From Bryobacter sp. (GTDB lineage: Bacteria; Acidobacteriota; Terriglobia; Bryobacterales; Bryobacteraceae), in NCBI GenBank assembly GCA_022843625.1, contig JALHNH010000021.1, positions 1 to 64,000 of the forward strand: a DNA stretch of 64,000 nt, in the 5' to 3' direction. The notes under the pieces are model-generated. The model worked only from the letters and a program-made list of their open reading frames with translations, did no database searches and was not told the DNA's origin. This document shows positions 55,868 to 64,000 of the stretch, piece by piece. Both the position numbers and the translations under genes were made by a program. Within the stretch, counting starts at the first letter, position 1, and the number at the start of each line of letters is the position of its first letter.

Positions 55868-56251
55868 ATGTCTGCACAACCATCAACTTTCCAACTTTGG
55901 TCCGGCCGGATCCTGACTGGTCTGCCCTCACTGATGCTGTTTTTCAGTGCGGCGATGAAGCTCAAAGGTGGCCCCGATCTTGCTGCCGGCTTTGAGCATC
56001 TTGGCTGGCCTGTCTCGCTCGCTATGCCTCTTGGGATACTCGAACTGTCCATCACGTTGATCTACTTGGTTCCTCGAACTGCTGTGTTGGGCGCGATTCT
56101 GCTGACTGGCTATCTTGGAGGTGCTCTCGCTGCCCATCTTCGTATTAATGAAGCATGGTTTATTCAGTTTCTATTGGGTGTCATGATCTGGGGAGGCCTC
56201 TACTTTCGCGATTCCAGAATCCGCCAGCTCATCCCGGTATGGTCAAAGTAG
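55868..56251 (+). CDS. DoxX-like membrane protein
   Basis: A 127-residue protein with four helices: TGLPSLMLFFSAAMKLKG, a middle LGWPVSLAMPLGILELSITLIYLVP, AVLGAILLTGYLGGALAAHLRI and FLLGVMIWGGLYF. This is the DoxX/DoxD-like layout. Members are linked to redox or quinone-related functions, but the role is not clear. It precedes the VapBC operon by 27 bases but is not obviously part of it. Confidence 0.85.
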   Translation: MSAQPSTFQLWSGRILTGLPSLMLFFSAAMKLKGGPDLAAGFEHLGWPVSLAMPLGILELSITLIYLVPRTAVLGAILLTGYLGGALAAHLRINEAWFIQFLLGVMIWGGLYFRDSRIRQLIPVWSK

Positions 56252-56265
56252 CCATATCAGTATGG
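56238..56265. promoter_or_regulatory. Likely VapBC autoregulatory operator
   Basis: A perfect inverted repeat CCATA-TCAG-TATGG lies at 56252-56265, 13 bases before the vapB start, and a third TATGG half-site (in TATGGTCAAA, resembling the downstream TATGGTAAAA) is at 56238-56247. Antitoxin-toxin complexes typically bind such repeats to repress their own promoter. Confidence 0.5.
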
Positions 56266-56278
56266 TAAAACGGTAAGT

Positions 56279-56494
56279 ATGAAGAAGACGCTCAATATTG
56301 ATGCCGAACTCCTCAAGGAGGCGCGTGAAGCAAGTGGTGCGAGCACTGACACGGAAGCTGTTCGATTGGGCCTTGAGGCATTGGTACGTCATGCGGCCTA
56401 CCAGCGTATGCGCGCGTTCATGGGCTCGGAGCCAGGGGCGCAGGATGTGCCGAGGCGTCGCGAAGCCGCAATTTCGGCCCGCAAGGCTAGCTGA
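56279..56494 (+). CDS. vapB: VapB-type antitoxin
   Basis: A 71-residue protein with an N-terminal ribbon-helix-helix (MKKTLNIDAELLKEAREASGASTDTEAVRLGLEAL) that would dimerise and bind the palindrome upstream, and a C-terminal toxin-neutralising tail (ISARKAS). It overlaps vapC by one base, the usual antitoxin-first order. Confidence 0.9.
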   Translation: MKKTLNIDAELLKEAREASGASTDTEAVRLGLEALVRHAAYQRMRAFMGSEPGAQDVPRRREAAISARKAS

Positions 56495-56871
56495 TGGTTT
56501 TGGTGGATACTTCCATCTGGATTCGATTTCTCTCCAAGCGCGGACCTTCAGCAAAGGAGTTGGATCGACTCTTGGAGTTAGAAGTTGTTTGCGGCCATGA
56601 ACTGGTATATGGAGAACTTCTTATCGGTGATCCGGGCGGTAGGCTTCCCGTCCTGTCACTATTTCGACGGCTTCAACAATGTCCCCTGGTTCCTCATGAC
56701 GCCGTTGTGTCGCTAGTCCTGAATCGCAAACTGCACGGTCGAGGTGTGGGCTGGATCGATATTCATTTAATTGCATCCGCCCTTGCCACAGGCCATAAAT
56801 TCTGGACCGCAGACTCCGACTTGTTGAGCATCGCCCGCGCCCTCGGTATTGCGTACGAGCCCAAGAACTAG
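56494..56871 (+). CDS. vapC: VapC-type PIN-domain ribonuclease toxin
   Basis: A 125-residue PIN-domain toxin. The acidic metal-binding residues are in place: VDTSIWI (Asp5), the Glu of HELVYGELLIG, DIHLIASA (Asp91 region) and WTADSDLL (Asp108 region). Such enzymes cleave tRNA or rRNA when released from VapB. Its gene overlaps vapB and ends convergently, by four bases, inside the ABC permease gene. Confidence 0.93.
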   Translation: MVLVDTSIWIRFLSKRGPSAKELDRLLELEVVCGHELVYGELLIGDPGGRLPVLSLFRRLQQCPLVPHDAVVSLVLNRKLHGRGVGWIDIHLIASALATGHKFWTADSDLLSIARALGIAYEPKN

Positions 56872-58130
56872 ACTCGTACGCTTAAACCATCCGCCAGTGT
56901 GTTGCGGTAAGCCCGCCACGCCGGTACAAGCCCAATCAATACCGCCGCACCCAAGACCAGCCCCAGATAAACTCCATGCTCTGGCTGAAAGCCCTGCCAC
57001 CGCAAATACAAGCCAAACTGCTTCTCCACCACACCTTGCAATGCTGCAATACCCGCATACATCAAGCCCACACCCAATGCACAACCGGATGCAGCCAGCA
57101 TGAGGCTCTCGATCAAGAACAGCGCCAGAATCTTGCTTGGCCCCGCGCCCAGCGCACGCAAGATTGCCATCTCACGCCGTCGCTCGTTGAGCGTTGTATA
57201 GATTGCTACCAACATCCCAAGCAGCCCTACCAAAACCACAAAGCCACCGACAATCTCAAGCGCAATTTCGGCGTACTTCACGGTGGACCACAATTCCCCC
57301 ATTGCCACCCCCGGGATGATTGCCATCAGCGGCTCAGGCAAATAGTTGTTCACATCGCGCTGGATGCGCAGCGTATCAATCCGGCTCTTGGCCCGCAACA
57401 AAAATGCAGTAATCGCCTCTGGCCTCAAGTCTTCCTTCTTCAGCTTTGTTGAGGGAACCTCTTCTCCCGGCTCAGGAGGAGCACCACCCTGCCAGCCGAC
57501 ATGGATTGCCGACATGCCTTCGAGGCTGATATAGATGCTTCGGTCAATCGGAGTGGATGTCTTGTCGAGAATACCAACGACCGTGAATGGCTTGTCATCG
57601 TGATCCATGATTCCGGCTGCACCGATGCCATGGGTAAGCGTCACCTTGGTGCCAACTTTGTACCCAAGCTTATCGGCAACATCACTGCCAAGCGCTGCCT
57701 CGTTGAATTCCGCCGGGGCCCTGCCCTCTACAAACTCAGGTTTTCGCGTTTTGCGGAACCGGTATTGCTTGTAGAAATTCTCGTTGGTACCCACAACACG
57801 AAAACCGCGATGGCTATCGCCGAGCGAGTAGGGAATGGTCCATGCCACGGCCGGGTGCTTGGACCATTCCTCAAAGCTTTCGTACTTTACATTATTGGTC
57901 GCCGTGCCCATCCGGAAGACCGTATAGAGCAACAATTGCAAGCCGCCGCCGCGAGCCCCGACGATCAAATCCGTTCCTGAAATGGTAGAAGAAAAACTCT
58001 CTCTCGCACTCACGCGCAACGCTTCAACACCAAGTAGCAACGCTACACTCAGGGCGATCGAAAACACCGTCAGCAGCGTAGTTACGCGCCGGTTGCGCAG
58101 CGACTGCCAGGCCAGTGATAGCAGTAGCAT
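56868..58130 (-). CDS. ABC transporter permease (FtsX/LolC-like) of the hemB-DUF3299 cluster
   Basis: A 420-residue permease: an N-terminal helix (TTLLTVFSIALSVALLLGVEAL), a periplasmic domain of about 220 residues, and three C-terminal helices (IALEIVGGFVVLVGLLGMLVAIYTTLNERRREMAILRALGAGPSKI is the FtsX signature). It overlaps the ATPase gene by one base and is the final gene of hemB-DUF3299-ATPase-permease. Substrate unknown; a metal-linked role is suggested only by context. Confidence 0.92.
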   Translation of the reverse strand: MLLLSLAWQSLRNRRVTTLLTVFSIALSVALLLGVEALRVSARESFSSTISGTDLIVGARGGGLQLLLYTVFRMGTATNNVKYESFEEWSKHPAVAWTIPYSLGDSHRGFRVVGTNENFYKQYRFRKTRKPEFVEGRAPAEFNEAALGSDVADKLGYKVGTKVTLTHGIGAAGIMDHDDKPFTVVGILDKTSTPIDRSIYISLEGMSAIHVGWQGGAPPEPGEEVPSTKLKKEDLRPEAITAFLLRAKSRIDTLRIQRDVNNYLPEPLMAIIPGVAMGELWSTVKYAEIALEIVGGFVVLVGLLGMLVAIYTTLNERRREMAILRALGAGPSKILALFLIESLMLAASGCALGVGLMYAGIAALQGVVEKQFGLYLRWQGFQPEHGVYLGLVLGAAVLIGLVPAWRAYRNTLADGLSVRV

Positions 58131-58819
58131 CAGGCCACCTCAACCTTTGCCGCCCGATTGAGTTCAGGCAGGCTCAGTTGTTTATCAAACAAGGGAGCCA
58201 GGCTCTGGTCATGGCTGACAAACAACAACGCCGCACCTGCCTCTTTGCACTGGGCGAGCAGCAATTCAAGGAACTGTGCACGGTGCGCCGCATCCAGCGC
58301 CGAGGTTGGCTCATCGGCAATCACCAGCGGTGGGGCACCAATCAGCGCTCGTGCCGCAGCCACTCGTTGTTGTTGGCCGACGCTCAGTTCTAACACTCCT
58401 CGGTCCAGCAACTTTTCGATTCCCAATGAAACTGCAATACGCCCGAGGGCTTCCGACTTGCGAGAACGATGCAGCCGTGTAGGCAGCAAAATGTTGTCTC
58501 GAACATTCAGATAAGGGATCAGGTTGAACATCTGAAAGATGTAGCCAATCTTCGATCCGCGCCAGGCATCCCGTTTTGCCCCGGACATGGCCGAGAGATC
58601 TTCTCCAAGTACCTTTACCGTGCCCCGACGCGCCTGAAGGACACCCGCGATCAATCCCAACAGCGTTGTCTTGCCGCAGCCACTAGGTCCGTACAAAAAA
58701 CAGAATTCTCCAGCCCCAAGCTCAAACAAAGGCATATCAATGACGGTTGGCAGCTTCGGCCCATATGCGAATTCGACGCCTTCCAGCGTGATGCTACTTG
58801 GAGGAGTAGGCTGTGACAT
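58130..58819 (-). CDS. ABC transporter ATP-binding protein (LolD-like) of the hemB-DUF3299 cluster
   Basis: A 229-residue ATPase with Walker A GPSGCGKTT, Q-loop IFQMFNLIPYLNV, signature ELSVGQQQRVAAARAL, Walker B LVIADEPTSALDA and H-loop FVSHD. It overlaps the DUF3299 gene by 26 bases and the permease gene by one, so all are translated together. Confidence 0.94.
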   Translation of the reverse strand: MSQPTPPSSITLEGVEFAYGPKLPTVIDMPLFELGAGEFCFLYGPSGCGKTTLLGLIAGVLQARRGTVKVLGEDLSAMSGAKRDAWRGSKIGYIFQMFNLIPYLNVRDNILLPTRLHRSRKSEALGRIAVSLGIEKLLDRGVLELSVGQQQRVAAARALIGAPPLVIADEPTSALDAAHRAQFLELLLAQCKEAGAALLFVSHDQSLAPLFDKQLSLPELNRAAKVEVA

Positions 58820-59288
58820 TCGCGACAGTCATCTGGTAGGAGACCGCCCCATAGGGGCTTCCCGTCTTGTTGATCGCAATTTTGCCTTCAAACCAGTTCG
58901 GCTCAAACATTGCGATCTTGGTCTTCTTCTTGCCCACCATACGGCAGTAAACAATTTGATGCGGCGGTGGTGGAGGCGTATGAATACAACCGCCTGCAAT
59001 GGGTACGATCAGAAACTCGTCAGCTTCTTCCTGATCGTCACTCTCGAGCGGCACCATGTATCCGGCAATGCGAACCGTAGTGTTATCGATCTTCTTGAGA
59101 TCGGCAGGTGCCTCACCGGAACTGAGATCCAGCGAGCGCAACAATCGCCACTGCACCGTAGTGACTCCCGGTTTCGCGTCAGCGGCAACAAGTTGTAGGG
59201 GCTGAAGTGATGGGTCGTGGATCGAGACGAGGAACCCGACCGCAAGCACAAGTAGCGCCCAGCGGCGGAATGACTTCATATCTTTCAT
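58794..59288 (-). CDS. DUF3299 protein, copy 2
   Basis: A 164-residue exported protein (signal: FRRWALLVLAVGFLVSIHD). The DUF3299 core is LLRSLDLSSGEAPADLKKIDNTTVRIAGYMVPLE, then DEFLIVPIAGGCIHTPPPPPHQIV and GSPYGAVSYQM. It shares the C-x-H-x-PPPPP motif with the lipoprotein copy at 50034-50570. Its ATG overlaps the hemB stop by one base (TAATG). The combination of DUF3299 with an FtsX-type ABC pair is a recurring arrangement; its role is unproven. Confidence 0.88.
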   Translation of the reverse strand: MKDMKSFRRWALLVLAVGFLVSIHDPSLQPLQLVAADAKPGVTTVQWRLLRSLDLSSGEAPADLKKIDNTTVRIAGYMVPLESDDQEEADEFLIVPIAGGCIHTPPPPPHQIVYCRMVGKKKTKIAMFEPNWFEGKIAINKTGSPYGAVSYQMTVANVTAYSSK

Positions 59289-60256
59289 TAGACCAGCCTT
59301 GCCGCATCCTTCGCAAAATAGGTGAGGATGATCGATGCCCCGGCGCGTTTGATCGACGTCAGCGTTTCCATCATTACGCGTTCCTGATCGATCCAGCCGT
59401 TACGCGCCGCAGCCATGATCATGCTGAATTCCCCTGACACCTGATAGGCGGCAATCGGAACGTCAAAGCTCTGGCGGGCAGCAGCGATGATGTCGAGATA
59501 GGCCAGCGCAGGCTTCACCATCAGGATGTCGGCACCCTCTTCGAGATCGAGCTGCATTTCATACATGGCCTCGCGGGCATTGGCCGAGTCCATCTGGTAC
59601 GAGCGCCGGTCGCCAAACTGCGGCGCACTTTCGGCAGCCTCCCGAAAGGGGCCATAGAAGCCACTGGCATACTTGGCGGCATAACTCATGATCGGGATGT
59701 GATCGAAGCCAGCGGCGTCGAGGGTCTCGCGGATCGCTCCCACGCGCCCGTCCATCATGTCGCTTGGTGCCACAATATCCGCCCCTGCCCGTGCATGAGT
59801 GAGCGCGGCATCAGCCAGCCACTCCAGCGTCGCATCGTTGTCGACATCTCCATTTACGATCTTGCCGCAATGCCCGTGCGACGTGTATTCGCAATTACAA
59901 ACATCAGTGACAACCAGCAGATCTGGCACAGCCTTCTTGATCGCTCGCACACCCTCTTGGACGATGCCATGTGGGTCATAACCGCCTGACGCCATTTCGT
60001 CTTTGTGCTCGGGAATCCCAAAGAGCAGCACCCCTCCAAGCCCCAGAGACTTCGCCTCTTCACACTCCTTGATGGCTTCATCAATCGAGAGTTGGTAGTT
60101 GCCGGGCATGCTTGAGATCTCTTTGCGCCGGCCTTCGCCAGGAACGAGAAAGAGGGGGTAGATAAAGTTTGAAGCTTCCAGGTGAGTTTCGCGGACGAGG
60201 CTGCGGATTGCTTCAGTACGCCTCAATCGGCGCGGACGATGGATCGGATAAGGCAC
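59288..60256 (-). CDS. hemB: Delta-aminolevulinic acid dehydratase (porphobilinogen synthase), zinc type
   Basis: HemB condenses two 5-aminolevulinate molecules to porphobilinogen, the second common step in haem synthesis. The 322-residue product has both active-site lysines ([13 protein letters not shown] and [12 protein letters not shown]) and the catalytic zinc motif [14 protein letters not shown] with three cysteines, so it is a zinc-dependent form. It is the first gene of an operon with DUF3299 and an ABC transporter, an unusual pairing for a haem gene. Confidence 0.97.
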   Translation of the reverse strand: MPYPIHRPRRLRRTEAIRSLVRETHLEASNFIYPLFLVPGEGRRKEISSMPGNYQLSIDEAIKECEEAKSLGLGGVLLFGIPEHKDEMASGGYDPHGIVQEGVRAIKKAVPDLLVVTDVCNCEYTSHGHCGKIVNGDVDNDATLEWLADAALTHARAGADIVAPSDMMDGRVGAIRETLDAAGFDHIPIMSYAAKYASGFYGPFREAAESAPQFGDRRSYQMDSANAREAMYEMQLDLEEGADILMVKPALAYLDIIAAARQSFDVPIAAYQVSGEFSMIMAAARNGWIDQERVMMETLTSIKRAGASIILTYFAKDAARLV

Positions 60257-60288
60257 ACTTTGAGTTTATGCCCCTGCCCACTGTTCTG

Positions 60289-61572
60289 CTAGCGCGTCAG
60301 GCTGAAGCCCGGCAAATCGACTACCCACTGAACACCGAACACATCATCGGAGGGACCATGGCGATGGTGGCTAGGCATGAAAGAATAGCCAAATTTCAAC
60401 AGCTGACCTTGACGCGGCCGGTAGCCAACAGAGAACTCATAGGCCGCACGGTTCGGCAGGTAGTGTCGCTCCCCTGGGCCGAATTGATCCGCCACCATTC
60501 CGTGGCGCTGAAATCCAAGCCGCGTAGCCGTAAACCATCTTGGGGCAAGGGTCCACTTTGCTTCAACATAGCCATATTGAACGGTCGGCACCCGGCTAAA
60601 GTTTGGATACTCAAAGCGGAGCCGCTGCCATTCTCCCGTCACTGCGAGCCGGGCGTGTGCCCACTGCACATCAACTCCAATGCCGCTAGCTTCAAAATTG
60701 CGCCATCGAAGGCCGCTATCCAGTTGAGATTGAGTAGAAGACTGCAACCAGGGGCCACGAAAGGCCGAGAAGCCGGCCCGAAGGCCTGGTATGACTGTGA
60801 CTCCGGCGCCACCACCAAACTGCGCAGCCTGACTGGATGAGCTGATCCTTTGAGGGTTGGACGGAGAACTATTGGCGAGTTGAAACCTTGCGTCCAGCCT
60901 CCTCCATGTAAAGTCAGCTTCCACCGCAAAGAGGCCATAGCGATTTACTGGCAAGATGCCGTAAGCATAACTTTCTGTGTGATCGCAATGGTAAGCGGCG
61001 ATGTTAGGGTGTACTTCCTGTTGGTGCTCAAAGTCGTAGTTGGAACAGGGAATCAAGTCTGGCCGCAAGAGCAAATACGATCCATAAACCAGCGGTGAAT
61101 CGATCAACGGATTGTCGCGATCGTTGTAGCGGGTAGTAAGATGCCCAAATGCCGTGGGAAGCTTGCCTGCCTTGATCGTCAGGCTTTGACTCTCACTACC
61201 GGTGGTGTAGGCGGCAAAGCCCTGAATCAGGCGGCCACGCGCGCCATCGCCATTGACGTGGTAGGCCTCATATGGGAAGAAAGGTGTGGTGTGTCCCTGC
61301 CAGGTGGCGTGGAAATACCAATGGCGGCCAAGCTTGAGTGTGGGAGAGATGAGAATGCGGCCACCCGGCGCAAACAGCTCACGATTCGAGCGCAGCGGAG
61401 TGTCGATCGTTTTAAGCCATTCCGGGATCGTGTTCTTGAAGCGGTCGGAAAACGTCGCGCCAGCTGTGAAAGTAGAATTCAGCTCAAACCCGACTTGCGA
61501 TTCCTGTGCGTGTAATGGAATCAGTGCCAGTAATAGGAGCCAGAGGCTGCCCGTTGTGTTGGTGAATAGCAT
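60289..61572 (-). CDS. Outer-membrane beta-barrel porin-like protein
   Basis: About 427 residues from ATG 61572: a signal peptide (TTGSLWLLLLALIPLHAQ) followed by alternating amphipathic strands rich in Tyr, Trp and Gly (LGRHWYFHATWQGHTT, RGRLIQGFAAYTTG, FGHLTTRYNDRD, GYVEAKWTLAPRWFTATRLGF), ending VQWVVDLPGFSLTR. This is typical of large porins. The substrate is unknown. It starts 89 bases inside the end of the HD-GYP gene. A longer reading from 61647 is possible but less convincing as an export signal. Confidence 0.8.
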   Translation of the reverse strand: MLFTNTTGSLWLLLLALIPLHAQESQVGFELNSTFTAGATFSDRFKNTIPEWLKTIDTPLRSNRELFAPGGRILISPTLKLGRHWYFHATWQGHTTPFFPYEAYHVNGDGARGRLIQGFAAYTTGSESQSLTIKAGKLPTAFGHLTTRYNDRDNPLIDSPLVYGSYLLLRPDLIPCSNYDFEHQQEVHPNIAAYHCDHTESYAYGILPVNRYGLFAVEADFTWRRLDARFQLANSSPSNPQRISSSSQAAQFGGGAGVTVIPGLRAGFSAFRGPWLQSSTQSQLDSGLRWRNFEASGIGVDVQWAHARLAVTGEWQRLRFEYPNFSRVPTVQYGYVEAKWTLAPRWFTATRLGFQRHGMVADQFGPGERHYLPNRAAYEFSVGYRPRQGQLLKFGYSFMPSHHRHGPSDDVFGVQWVVDLPGFSLTR

Positions 61573-63154
61573 GATTGAGAGACTCCAGGTTGGCTGCTGT
61601 TTCGTCAGCTGTAATGCTGCTGACAGGGCTGGCAAAGAAAGCACCAACTACCGAGGGGTCAAATTGAGTGCCCGAATTTTCTTGGAGAATGCCACGGACT
61701 TTCTCTTCAGGCATTCGATTCCGGTAAGGTCGATTGGATGTCATCGCATCATAGGCGTCGGCCAAGTGCACGATACGCGCCTCGACCGGAATATCGTTGC
61801 CACTTAATCCCCTGGGATAACCGCTGCCATCGTGATTTTCGTGGTGCAGGCCGACCGCAGCCAGATAGGCACCGAATGCGCCGATCCGTTCCAGGATGCG
61901 AACCCCGATATCAGGGTGTTGCTTTATGATGCGGAACTCTTCTTCGCTGAGGCGCCCGTCCTTCAACAAAACGGCATCGGGAATCCCGATTTTGCCTATG
62001 TCATGAAGCAGGGCTCCGATGCGGAGGTTTTCGATTTCCGGTTCAGATAAGCACATCTGGCGTGCGATCTGTACCGAATAGCGGCTGACCCGCCGGCTAT
62101 GCCCGGCGGTGTAGGGATCGCGCGCTTCGAGAGACTCTACCAGAGCTTCCAGGATCTGCAGATAGGCTTGCTCCAGGCTCAGGCGGGCGCTGGTAGCGGC
62201 GACCGCAGCACGATGCAAACTATCAGCCAGAACATTGACCTCAAGCACGCCTGTAGGTGCTGTTGGCGGAATCTCAAGAATGCCGCGCTGGATGCTCTGC
62301 TGGCAAGCGAGCGTCAGAGTTTGCAGCGGTCTTGTAACAGCCCGTGCAGAGAACCAGATCAGTACGAGTGCGAGCAGAAAGCTGGTAGCAACGGTCGGGA
62401 TGAGAACGGTTCTCAAAGTTTCAAGGAAGGGGGCAACCGCTGTGTCTAATGACGCGAGCAAGACTACGCTGCGCTCAGGGCCAAGTTCTGCCATCTGCAG
62501 CGGTACAGCCACAAAGTTCTCGCCACCCAACGCAAATTCTCCGGGCTGAGACCAGTCTCCGGTGAACCCCTTCAATCGATCGGCTCCCAGTGTGGAGAGC
62601 TCAATCTGGCCTTTGTGGATCAGTACCGCTTCAGCGGCTCCAGCGATTGAGCCAAGATTGAATTCCTGCCCAACGACAAGAGCGCCAAGATTCTCATTCC
62701 CCAAATTGATCGGGATTGCTCGCTTCAGATAGATGGCATTGGGGGCATGTTGCCAATGAGCCAGCGTTTGGTTACGCGAATTCACAAGCGAGAGCGACCC
62801 GGCATCGATGGTTTGATGCACTGCCTGCAGACGCTCTTCAAGCGTTCGGTTCAACTGCTGGCGGGTCGCCATGTCCCGCAAAGCTCCTGAGTCGGCGAGG
62901 TCGCGCTGAAGTGTCAGAGCCGCTTTGAGCCCGGCATTGTCGCCGAGGACCTGCAGAGTGCGCTCCAGTTGACGGCTCTGGGCCAGTTGCTCGTCCTGTC
63001 GACGTTGTTGCTGCCGGGTGAGATCCTTTCTCACCTGTCTAATCGTGTTGTTCCTGATCGAAGCTTCTATCCAGAGCGAACTTGCCGCGAAGAGTAACGC
63101 CATCGGCAAAAGCACGAAAACGATCACTCGCCGGGATAGAGATGTTCGCAACAT
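61484..63154 (-). CDS. Membrane sensor protein with HAMP-like and HD-GYP (cyclic di-GMP phosphodiesterase) domains
   Basis: 556 residues: an N-terminal helix, a periplasmic sensor domain (residues about 35-245), a second helix (VLIPTVATSFLLALVLIWFSARAV), a HAMP-like linker, and an HD-GYP domain with LLHDIGKIGIPD, HHENHDGSGYPRGL (the GYP loop) and HLADAYDAMTSNRPYR. It should hydrolyse cyclic di-GMP in response to an external signal. It is nine bases downstream of the cupredoxin gene and overlaps the porin gene. It is the natural counterpart of the GGDEF regulator at 6276-7241. Confidence 0.94.
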   Translation of the reverse strand: MLRTSLSRRVIVFVLLPMALLFAASSLWIEASIRNNTIRQVRKDLTRQQQRRQDEQLAQSRQLERTLQVLGDNAGLKAALTLQRDLADSGALRDMATRQQLNRTLEERLQAVHQTIDAGSLSLVNSRNQTLAHWQHAPNAIYLKRAIPINLGNENLGALVVGQEFNLGSIAGAAEAVLIHKGQIELSTLGADRLKGFTGDWSQPGEFALGGENFVAVPLQMAELGPERSVVLLASLDTAVAPFLETLRTVLIPTVATSFLLALVLIWFSARAVTRPLQTLTLACQQSIQRGILEIPPTAPTGVLEVNVLADSLHRAAVAATSARLSLEQAYLQILEALVESLEARDPYTAGHSRRVSRYSVQIARQMCLSEPEIENLRIGALLHDIGKIGIPDAVLLKDGRLSEEEFRIIKQHPDIGVRILERIGAFGAYLAAVGLHHENHDGSGYPRGLSGNDIPVEARIVHLADAYDAMTSNRPYRNRMPEEKVRGILQENSGTQFDPSVVGAFFASPVSSITADETAANLESLNHAIHQHNGQPLAPITGTDSITRTGIASRV

Positions 63155-63163
63155 AAATTCCTG

Positions 63164-63844
63164 TTATGGTTTCGAAGTTGCCAAAGGCAGCAGAAAAGAG
63201 ACTTGAGTTTTTCCTTCAGCTAGCACTTCAACTTCTTCAGTCAGGTATCCGGCACTTTTGTGCCAAAGCCGCAGAGTATAGCGGCCCGCAGGCACGCCGG
63301 ATATCTTGAATTCGCCGCTTGAAGCAGGCTGAGAAAAATAGGAACCGGGTACGACCATGACCGTCGCATTCATGTTGGGATGCAAGTGGCAAAACACTTG
63401 CACGGGCCCAGGCTTGTCAAACTGAATCTTGCGAGTTTGCCCCTTTGGGTAGTAGCCGAGGTCGAAGGGCTTTGACTTCGAAAGCGAGAAAACATTGTGG
63501 AAAATCGGATCTTCGTTTGGAAATGACACCGTCGACCCGGCCTGAACAACGACAACTTCTCGATCGAATCTCTGATTCCGCTGGGTAATCTCTTGCAATG
63601 AGGGCAGAGCTGCATCCGATTGCGAATTCAAGCTCGAATCGATATAAACAACGGTTCGAGCCCATTCATCAATGTCCTTAGCGGATGAAGCATTGGCGGA
63701 AACACCACCTCTTGGCGCATATGCATCAACCACAACACGCTTTTTGGTAAGAGGTCGCGTGATCCGGACGATTCCTTCGATATCGCCAGCATGGATTGGT
63801 ACTGAAAACACAAGTATTGCCAGACCTAGAAGCAACTTCCTCAT
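63164..63844 (-). CDS. Periplasmic cupredoxin-like protein with a carboxypeptidase-regulatory-type tail
   Basis: A 226-residue exported protein (signal LLLGLAILVFSVPIHAGD). The middle has a type 1 copper pattern: VSFPNEDPIFHNVFS with the first His, then VQVFCHLHPNMNATVMVV with Cys, His and Met. Similar proteins have been annotated as methylamine-utilisation-like. A short C-terminal beta domain (ISGVPAGRYTLRLWHKSAGYLTEEVEV) resembles the carboxypeptidase regulatory-like fold. An electron-transfer or copper-binding role is likely. It is the upstream partner of the HD-GYP and porin genes. Confidence 0.88.
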   Translation of the reverse strand: MRKLLLGLAILVFSVPIHAGDIEGIVRITRPLTKKRVVVDAYAPRGGVSANASSAKDIDEWARTVVYIDSSLNSQSDAALPSLQEITQRNQRFDREVVVVQAGSTVSFPNEDPIFHNVFSLSKSKPFDLGYYPKGQTRKIQFDKPGPVQVFCHLHPNMNATVMVVPGSYFSQPASSGEFKISGVPAGRYTLRLWHKSAGYLTEEVEVLAEGKTQVSFLLPLATSKP

Positions 63845-63893
63845 TGGTCGTTAATCGGCAAATTTCGTGAAAGCTTTAAGGGGGGAGAGGTAA

Positions 63894-63913
63894 GGGCACC
63901 CGGCCGGGTGCCC
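63894..63913. terminator. Strong hairpin, possible terminator or processing site
   Basis: A perfect ten-base self-complementary palindrome (GGGCACCCGG/CCGGGTGCCC) lies 15 bases beyond the stop of the partial gene on the minus strand. There is no T-run after it on either strand, so it may be a weak terminator, an attenuating or mRNA-stabilising hairpin between that gene and the cupredoxin gene. Confidence 0.5.
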
Positions 63914-63928
63914 CTGAGGGTTAAAACT

Positions 63929-64000
63929 CTAGCTGATGGTGAAGCCCTTGCGGAGCCTCGGCTTGAGGAACTGATTGGCTTCGTTATTATTGGTGAAGCG
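63929..64000 (-). CDS. C-terminal fragment of an unidentified gene (cut by window edge)
   Basis: Only 23 codons and a TAG stop are visible, reading RFTNNNEANQFLKPRLRKGF and ending in TIS. The ending is not enough to assign a family. It is on the same strand as, and 85 bases upstream of, the cupredoxin/HD-GYP/porin cluster. Confidence 0.5.
   Translation of the reverse strand, partial: RFTNNNEANQFLKPRLRKGFTIS

Overview
The window is a gene-dense, moderately GC-rich stretch of Gram-negative chromosome. It most likely comes from Acidobacteriota of the Solibacter/Bryobacter kind. The clues are an NHL-repeat secreted protein ending in the Solibacter-type C-terminal domain (TIGR03437-like), an ECF sigma factor paired with a TPR Ser/Thr kinase, an ankyrin / CxxCH / alpha-toroid protein, LolA and two MlaF-type ATPases. 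This placement is inference from gene content. TTG and GTG starts are frequent, and several were chosen here by ribosome binding site.

Layout. 0-20.5 kb is mostly housekeeping: a pheST operon with an unknown first gene, purA, a dicarboxylate-type symporter, a diguanylate cyclase response regulator, an amidase plus lytic transglycosylase pair, mobA with an orphan MlaF-like ATPase, a PpiD-like foldase, pdxH, lolA, an orphan HigA, a short SEDS-like membrane protein, an ECF sigma factor with a fused zinc finger, and a Tat-exported PLP enzyme. 20.8-22.2 kb is a scar zone: a gene split by an in-frame TGA, a short repeat and a frameshifted pyruvate kinase C-terminal remnant. 22.3-40.2 kb looks like one stress/envelope island: a three-gene ABC exporter, DUF1269, PRC-barrel and general-stress-protein-like genes on the minus strand; a decayed oleate hydratase, acetate kinase, a calcium-type P-type ATPase and phosphoketolase on the plus strand; then an Mla operon whose MlaD carries an OmpA-like domain, an SDR and an aldehyde dehydrogenase. 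A second scar at 40.2 kb carries the same short repeat and precedes a 5'-truncated gene. 40.5-64 kb is mixed: a glycosyltransferase, tRNA-Asp, a TlpA-like protein with a divergent Rrf2 regulator, an ANTAR-like protein, a PIG-L deacetylase, a second exported PLP enzyme, pyrE, a sugar transferase, two DUF3299 loci (one with MerC, one with hemB and an ABC transporter), an ECF sigma/kinase pair, VapBC, and an HD-GYP / cupredoxin / porin operon.

The most notable signal is regulatory. Palindromes of the form YGAC-N8-GTCA, arranged in tandem 18-19 bp apart, lie upstream of three transcription units in the 22-40 kb island (27664-27697, 37707-37741, and a weaker pair at 40118-40151). Between each array and its gene there is a GG-N10-GC sequence. 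The best of these, TGGCCCGCGACTTGCA at 27771-27786, is close to the sigma-54 consensus. The simplest reading is a sigma-54 / enhancer-binding-protein regulon joining phosphoketolase-acetate kinase metabolism, calcium export, lipid transport and an efflux pump. No candidate activator gene is in the window.
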